Shown: one piece after another, positions 57,931 to 61,696 of the stretch
Layout: the number at the start of each line of letters is the position of its first letter
How positions within the stretch are numbered: the first letter of the stretch is position 1
Assembly (NCBI GenBank): GCA_019637175.1
Contig: JAHBWD010000052.1
Location: forward strand, 1 to 61,696
Reading direction: 5' to 3'
Source: Labilithrix sp.
GTDB taxonomy: Bacteria; Myxococcota_A; Polyangia; Polyangiales; Polyangiaceae
DNA: 61,696 nt
Notes under the pieces: model-generated
Database searches by the model: none
The model's input: only the letters and a program-made list of their open reading frames with translations
What the model was told of the DNA's origin: nothing
Position numbers and translations under genes: made by a program

Positions 57931-59103
57931 ATGTCCTTCTTCGACCGGATCTTCGGCAAAGGGCGCCACGCGTCGGCCGCTCGGAACGCCGAGCTGCGGG
58001 GCGATCTCGCGCGCGCCGCGGAGCTGTTCGGCGAAGCCGGTCAGCCCGACGAGGCGGCCCGCGTGATGCTGCTCCGCGCCGACGGTGAGACGGAGGCTCG
58101 CGCGCGCCTGCAGTTCCTCGCGCAGGCCTCCCAGCTCGCCCCCGCGGGAAGCGAGAGGCACAAGGAGGCGCGGACGCGCCGCGCCGAGCTGCTCCTCGCG
58201 CTCGCGGGCGACGCCAGCGTGAGCGCCGTCGCGCGTCACGAGGTCATCGAAGCCGCGCGCGATCTCGAGGCGGTCGGCGAGTCGCTCAAGGCCGCCGAGG
58301 CGTACGCGCGCGCCGGCGACACGGAGGGCGAGGCGCGCGCGCTCCAGGCGGCGGGCGACGTCGAGCGCCTCGAGCTCCTCCTCTCCACCGAGCAGTACAA
58401 GGAGCGCCTCTCCCGCGCGCGCGACGATCGCGCGAAGGACGTCGATCTGATGGTCGCGTGCGGGCGCCGCCGCGAAGCGCTCGCCGCGATCGACGAGCTC
58501 TTGAAGGCGACGCCCGACGACGCCTCGCTCCGCGAGCGCGCGAACGGCATGCGCGCCCGCCGCGCGATCGCGCCGATCGTCGCGCTCGAGCTCTCGGGCG
58601 AACGATGGACCTTCGTGCTCGGCGACGAGATCGTCGTCGGGCGCAGCGAGGGCGCGATCAAGGTCAGCTCGAACGCGGTGAGCCGCGAGCACCTGCGCAT
58701 CTCGCGCGAGGGCGACGACGCCGTCGTCCGCGATCTCGAGAGCCGCAACGGCACGCAGCTCCGCGGCATCAACCTCGCGGGCGCGCTGCCGGTGAAGGGC
58801 GGCCTCGAGCTCAAGCTCGGCAAGGAGGTCTCGTTTCGCATCGCGCCGAGCAAGCGCTTCGAGGATGCCTTCGAGATCGACGTCGCCGGCCAGAAGTACG
58901 TGGCGTTCCTCGGCCCGGCGCGGATGCCCATCCCGGGGTTCGCGCTCGCCTCCGGCGCCGACGGATGGATCGAGCTCGTCGCCGACGGCGTCCACGCCTA
59001 CGTCGGCGACGTCGAGTGGGCGACGCGCGCGACGCTCCTCGCGGGCGACGCGCTCGCGCGCGAGCGCGCCGGCGACGTCGTGCTCCGCGTCGTGTCGACG
59101 TGA
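57931..59103 (+). CDS. FHA protein with TPR-like N-terminus
   Basis: The 390-residue soluble protein has Ala-rich helical repeats (about 10-210) resembling TPRs. An FHA domain follows (about 220-310) with EIVVGRSEGAI, SREHLRI and ESRNGTQLRG, and a C-terminal part (about 325-390) that resembles another small beta-rich fold. The ATG at 57931 begins MSFFDRIFGKG, a common start for such proteins. It is divergent from pilB, so pilus function may be its context. It ends only one base from the stop of the decayed glycine-rich gene, which runs toward it. Confidence 0.85.
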   Translation: MSFFDRIFGKGRHASAARNAELRGDLARAAELFGEAGQPDEAARVMLLRADGETEARARLQFLAQASQLAPAGSERHKEARTRRAELLLALAGDASVSAVARHEVIEAARDLEAVGESLKAAEAYARAGDTEGEARALQAAGDVERLELLLSTEQYKERLSRARDDRAKDVDLMVACGRRREALAAIDELLKATPDDASLRERANGMRARRAIAPIVALELSGERWTFVLGDEIVVGRSEGAIKVSSNAVSREHLRISREGDDAVVRDLESRNGTQLRGINLAGALPVKGGLELKLGKEVSFRIAPSKRFEDAFEIDVAGQKYVAFLGPARMPIPGFALASGADGWIELVADGVHAYVGDVEWATRATLLAGDALARERAGDVVLRVVST

Positions 59104-59104
59104 T

Positions 59105-59750
59105 CTACTTGGTGCCGAGCACGCCGACCGTGGTCGCCGCGGTCGGTCCCGTCGCGATGGCGGGGCTCACCGTGCCGTCGGCGGGAACTGCGATCGATCC
59201 CGAGCGGTTCTCGATGCGAATGCGGCCGGCACCTCCGCCGCCCGCGCCGCCGCGCGTGGTGCCCGTGCCGCCGGTCTCGCCGTCGAGGACGAGTCCGACC
59301 CGCGGCGCGCCGTCGCCGCCCTTGCCGTAGGCACCCGAGCCGCCGACACCGATGGCGAATCCGCTGCCGAGCTTGCCGTGCTCGCCGCGCGCGTCCGTGC
59401 CGCTAGTCGAACACGCCGACGCGACGGAACGCGATGCCGGCCTTGATCTCCTGCGACTGCGAATCGTCGTTGGGCGCACGGAGCCCGTCGATCGATCCGG
59501 TCGCCGTGTCGAGGAACACGTTAGTGCCGCCGCCGCCGACCTCGACCGCGACGAGGGAGGGGCGTCGTGAGATCGGCCGCCGTCACCGAGCGTTCGGCTC
59601 CATCACCGTGCAGTGAGCGCCGCCGAGCGTCGTGCACTCGAGCGCGCACGTCTCGGTCCCCTGACCGCACGTGGCGAGCGTGATCCCGTCGACGCACGAT
59701 CTCGTCCCCGGCGCGCCCCCGTCGGGCCCATGCGTTGCCACTCGGGTCAG
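59105..59750 (-). pseudogene. decayed glycine-rich surface protein gene
   Basis: Three pieces in at least two reading frames read like one protein. An N-terminal fragment (about 59583-59750) has CVDGITLATCGQGTETCALEC. A middle piece (about 59403-59540) has FLDTATGSIDGLRAPNDD and ends in a TAG at 59403-59405, with another stop at 59583-59585 before it; the frame between them also shows SVTAADLTTP in a third phase. A C-terminal piece (59105 to about 59400) has glycine-rich GVGGSGAYGKGGDG and GGAGGGGAGRIRIENRSGSI. Secreted glycine-rich proteins with these blocks are common in myxobacteria. Frameshifts, stops and a large deletion make it non-functional; no signal peptide remains. Confidence 0.7.
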
Positions 59751-61348
59751 AGTGGCTCGCTCCACTGCGGCGTGTGATTCGCGGAGGTCTCTGGTTGGTT
59801 ATGCGGATAGAGCGCGGGGTAGCTCTTGAGCGTCCCCCCTTCCACTACCAGAGGCGCAACGAACACCTGTCGCGTCGCGCCAATGCGCGTCGAGGAGAAC
59901 GTGAGAAAATAGTACTTCTTCGTGCCCGCGGTGATGACCGCGGGCGACCAGCGCGGCCATGAGTTCGTGATGCCCGGGCTCGGGGTCGAGAGACACGCCA
60001 CCGCGTCGTTCGCCGCGAGACGCACGGGGAGGCCGCCCGCCGCGGGCACGACCCAGATCTCCGCGCTCGCGTTGTTGTAGGTGCTCGTGCCGCCCGGAGC
60101 CTTTGCGAATGCGACGAACGCGTCATCGGCCGAGAACGACGGGTAGTAGTTCACCGAACCGTCAGCCACGAGCGCCGTGGCCGCGCCGCCCTGCCTAGCG
60201 TTGTAGGGAACGACATGGATCGCGCCGTTGTTCGAGATCGTCCCAGAGGACGTCGCGGTTGCCGACACGTAAGCGATCTTCGTGCCGTCATGGCTCATCA
60301 CCGCCGACTGAGCGCCACGCACATCGCCGTCCCGCGCAATGATACCCCACCCCGCGGCCGAGCCCGCCTCGAGATCGGTCCAGATGATCTCCGTCGTTCC
60401 CCCCACGTCGAGCATCGAGAGCATCGTGCGATCTCCGGCGGCCCAGTGCGCCTTCGAGAACGAAGCTGCGTGCTGATTGTTTCGCGCGAGGAGAGTACGC
60501 GCGCTCGCCGTGAGAAATGCCGGCTCGGTCGTTCCGCCCCCGACCGGACGGAGGATGATGCCGCCGAGCCCACCGTTGAGAGTGAGCGCCGCATGGAGCC
60601 CGTCGGGCGTCACGCTGTGGCAGCCGATGCACGTCCCGTTCGCGTCGACCGATGTGGAGCCCGCCTGCACATTCAGGTCGCCGACCCCGAACCGCTTCAC
60701 CGAGCCGTCCGACGACGAGAAATACGAGACCTTTCCGTGTGCCGCGATCGGCGCAATCTCAATCTGCCCCTGCGAGCCGCGGAACGGGCCATCGGTCCTG
60801 TTTCCACCTGCATCGAGCGTGGCGCTCCGGACGCTCACGTCGATCGTGCCAACGCTGTGCGTGAGGATCGTGGTCCACGTCGCAGCGTCGAGCTTGAAGG
60901 TGTCCTTGTTCGTGTAGATGACCAGCGGGCTCTTCTGGTTCGGGATCACGAGCCTGATCTCGAAGAGATTCTCGCCCTGGGTTGCCGCGACGCGGAAGCG
61001 GAGCGGCATCCAGTTCTTCGGGATCAGCGAGCCGATCTGCGGCTCGGCCAGGCAAGGCCCGGCCGCGGCGGAGTTCGAGAGCGCGAAGATCTGCGCGGCC
61101 TGGACCGCGGTTACCGGCGTACCCGGATCGAGGACCGGATCGGCAAAGTCGTTTCGCTGCGCCGGCGCGCCATCGGGCGGGGCGCCGTCGGGAAGACCAC
61201 CGCCGTCGCCGAGCCCTCCCGCATCCTCACCGGCGCCGCCGTCGGCGTTCGAGCCGATGTCGTTCGTCGCATCACCGTAAGTGCTGCAAGCGGCGTGGCC
61301 GACGGCGACGACGCAAGCGACCGTGAGCATGATCGTGGAGCCCCGCAT
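59747..61348 (-). CDS. lipoprotein with CxxCH motif and TolB/WD40-like beta-propeller
   Basis: The 533-residue protein has a signal peptide and lipobox-like end (AVGHAACSTYG, Cys about 22) and a Gly/Asp/Ala linker. A beta-rich N-terminal domain (about 75-225) and a CIGCHS motif (about 242-247), which is a single c-type heme attachment site, follow. The second half has repeats of the kind SHDGTKIAYVSA, SFSADDAFVAFAKAP and RWSPAVITAGTKKYYFLTFSS, which are TolB-like propeller blades. It could be an electron-transfer or sensor protein. GC seems slightly lower than in its neighbours. I prefer the ATG at 61348; a second, at 61330, is possible. It lies between two fragments of the decayed glycine-rich gene. 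Confidence 0.82.
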   Translation of the reverse strand: MRGSTIMLTVACVVAVGHAACSTYGDATNDIGSNADGGAGEDAGGLGDGGGLPDGAPPDGAPAQRNDFADPVLDPGTPVTAVQAAQIFALSNSAAAGPCLAEPQIGSLIPKNWMPLRFRVAATQGENLFEIRLVIPNQKSPLVIYTNKDTFKLDAATWTTILTHSVGTIDVSVRSATLDAGGNRTDGPFRGSQGQIEIAPIAAHGKVSYFSSSDGSVKRFGVGDLNVQAGSTSVDANGTCIGCHSVTPDGLHAALTLNGGLGGIILRPVGGGTTEPAFLTASARTLLARNNQHAASFSKAHWAAGDRTMLSMLDVGGTTEIIWTDLEAGSAAGWGIIARDGDVRGAQSAVMSHDGTKIAYVSATATSSGTISNNGAIHVVPYNARQGGAATALVADGSVNYYPSFSADDAFVAFAKAPGGTSTYNNASAEIWVVPAAGGLPVRLAANDAVACLSTPSPGITNSWPRWSPAVITAGTKKYYFLTFSSTRIGATRQVFVAPLVVEGGTLKSYPALYPHNQPETSANHTPQWSEPL

Positions 61349-61644
61349 TTGACTGCGGGTTAGCACGCGCCAGAAAGCGGCGATAGCAGGGCGAGTCTTG
61401 ATCGGCGGCACGAGAACTTAGCCGCGGCTGGCTGCCGCCAGCTATTTCGCGACAATCAACGGTCATCACTCGCGATTTCGTCCGGGGTTGAGACACACGA
61501 CGGAGCCGCCGGGACGGAGAGATCGATCCCGAGAGGGTCTCCGTGCAAATGCGGCCGACGCGCCGGCCGCGCCGACGCGCGAGGACGTCGACCGGCGGGC
61601 GCGCCGACGTTGCCGCCCGGAGGGGCCGGATCTAGATCGACCCG
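61349..61644. other. 296-bp intergenic region with hairpin and gene remnant
   Basis: No intact gene is seen. It holds a GCTGGC/GCCAGC hairpin (61427-61442) about 80 bp upstream of the CxxCH lipoprotein start and a 38-bp stretch (61521-61558) resembling the decayed glycine-rich gene. Promoters for the two divergent flanking genes should lie here. Confidence 0.6.
61521..61558 (-). repeat. second remnant of the glycine-rich gene
   Basis: This segment matches 59192-59229 at 32 of 38 positions, in the same orientation. On the minus strand both encode GRI..E..SGSI. The rest of the surrounding sequence does not form a gene, so this is a decayed copy or fragment. Confidence 0.6.
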
Positions 61645-61696
61645 ATGATCCCGTGCCTCCAGGAGCGCTACGCACCGACGAACGCCTGCTTCGGCT
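61645..61696 (+). CDS. start of a probable PaaI-type thioesterase (3' end outside window)
   Basis: Only 17 codons are present before the right edge: an ATG at 61645 followed by LQERYAPTNACFG. The RYAP..xCFGCG opening is one I associate with hotdog-fold PaaI-family thioesterases that go on with GPANPxGL. The prediction rests on this short motif alone. There is no clear ribosome-binding site. Confidence 0.4.
   Translation, partial: MIPCLQERYAPTNACFG

Overview
The window is about 61.7 kb of very GC-rich DNA. It is densely coded on both strands, with many GTG starts, many 4-bp start/stop overlaps and many lipoproteins with Asp/Ala/Gly or Gly/Ser runs after the lipobox Cys. It also carries many FHA-domain proteins, proline- and glycine-rich linkers and type IV pilus motor ATPases. 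Together these point to a myxobacterium, most likely the Polyangiales/Sorangiineae side of Myxococcota; this is inferred from style and gene content only. I saw no insertion sequence, integrase, prophage, CRISPR array, rRNA or tRNA.

Layout. 1-4 kb: an incomplete membrane/GAF sensor gene, a rhomboid protease, and a two-gene DNA methylase/specificity pair without a restriction subunit. 4-16 kb: a PYGQQ-repeat membrane protein, a membrane protein with HEAT-like repeats, an M3 metallopeptidase lipoprotein, a divergent AraC regulator/methyltransferase pair, a zinc alcohol dehydrogenase, a variant metallo-beta-lactamase-fold protein, an alpha/beta hydrolase lipoprotein and Cys-rich lipoproteins. 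16.6-24.7 kb (minus): a four-gene operon of FHA proteins (zinc ribbon-FHA, VWA-FHA, PP2C phosphatase, triple-FHA ABC transporter). 24.7-27 kb: larB-larC for the nickel-pincer cofactor. 27-32.7 kb: small membrane proteins, a quinone-oxidoreductase-like dehydrogenase, a ribbon-helix-helix/FHA fusion, a 21-bp minisatellite and RtcB. 32.8-41.9 kb (plus): a complete MoxR/Bat operon of eight genes joined by overlapping or near-overlapping codons. 42-54.8 kb: lipoproteins, zinc-ribbon, TerB-like and TPR proteins, a tandem aspartic protease, a VOC protein and a PHM-like protein that seems to have lost its copper ligands. 55-57.8 kb: pilB-pilT. 57.9-61.7 kb: an FHA protein, a decayed glycine-rich gene, a CxxCH beta-propeller lipoprotein, a second remnant of the decayed gene, and the first codons of a likely thioesterase.

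Main themes: phospho-threonine signalling (seven FHA domains in five proteins, plus one PP2C phosphatase, with no Ser/Thr kinase inside the window); envelope and surface biology (pili, the Bat complex, at least nine probable lipoproteins); and low-complexity repeat tracts, both coding and non-coding. The best candidate for an undescribed system is the FHA/VWA/PP2C/ABC operon. The decaying glycine-rich gene fragments around 59-61.6 kb and the lone M-S methylase pair also deserve a check.
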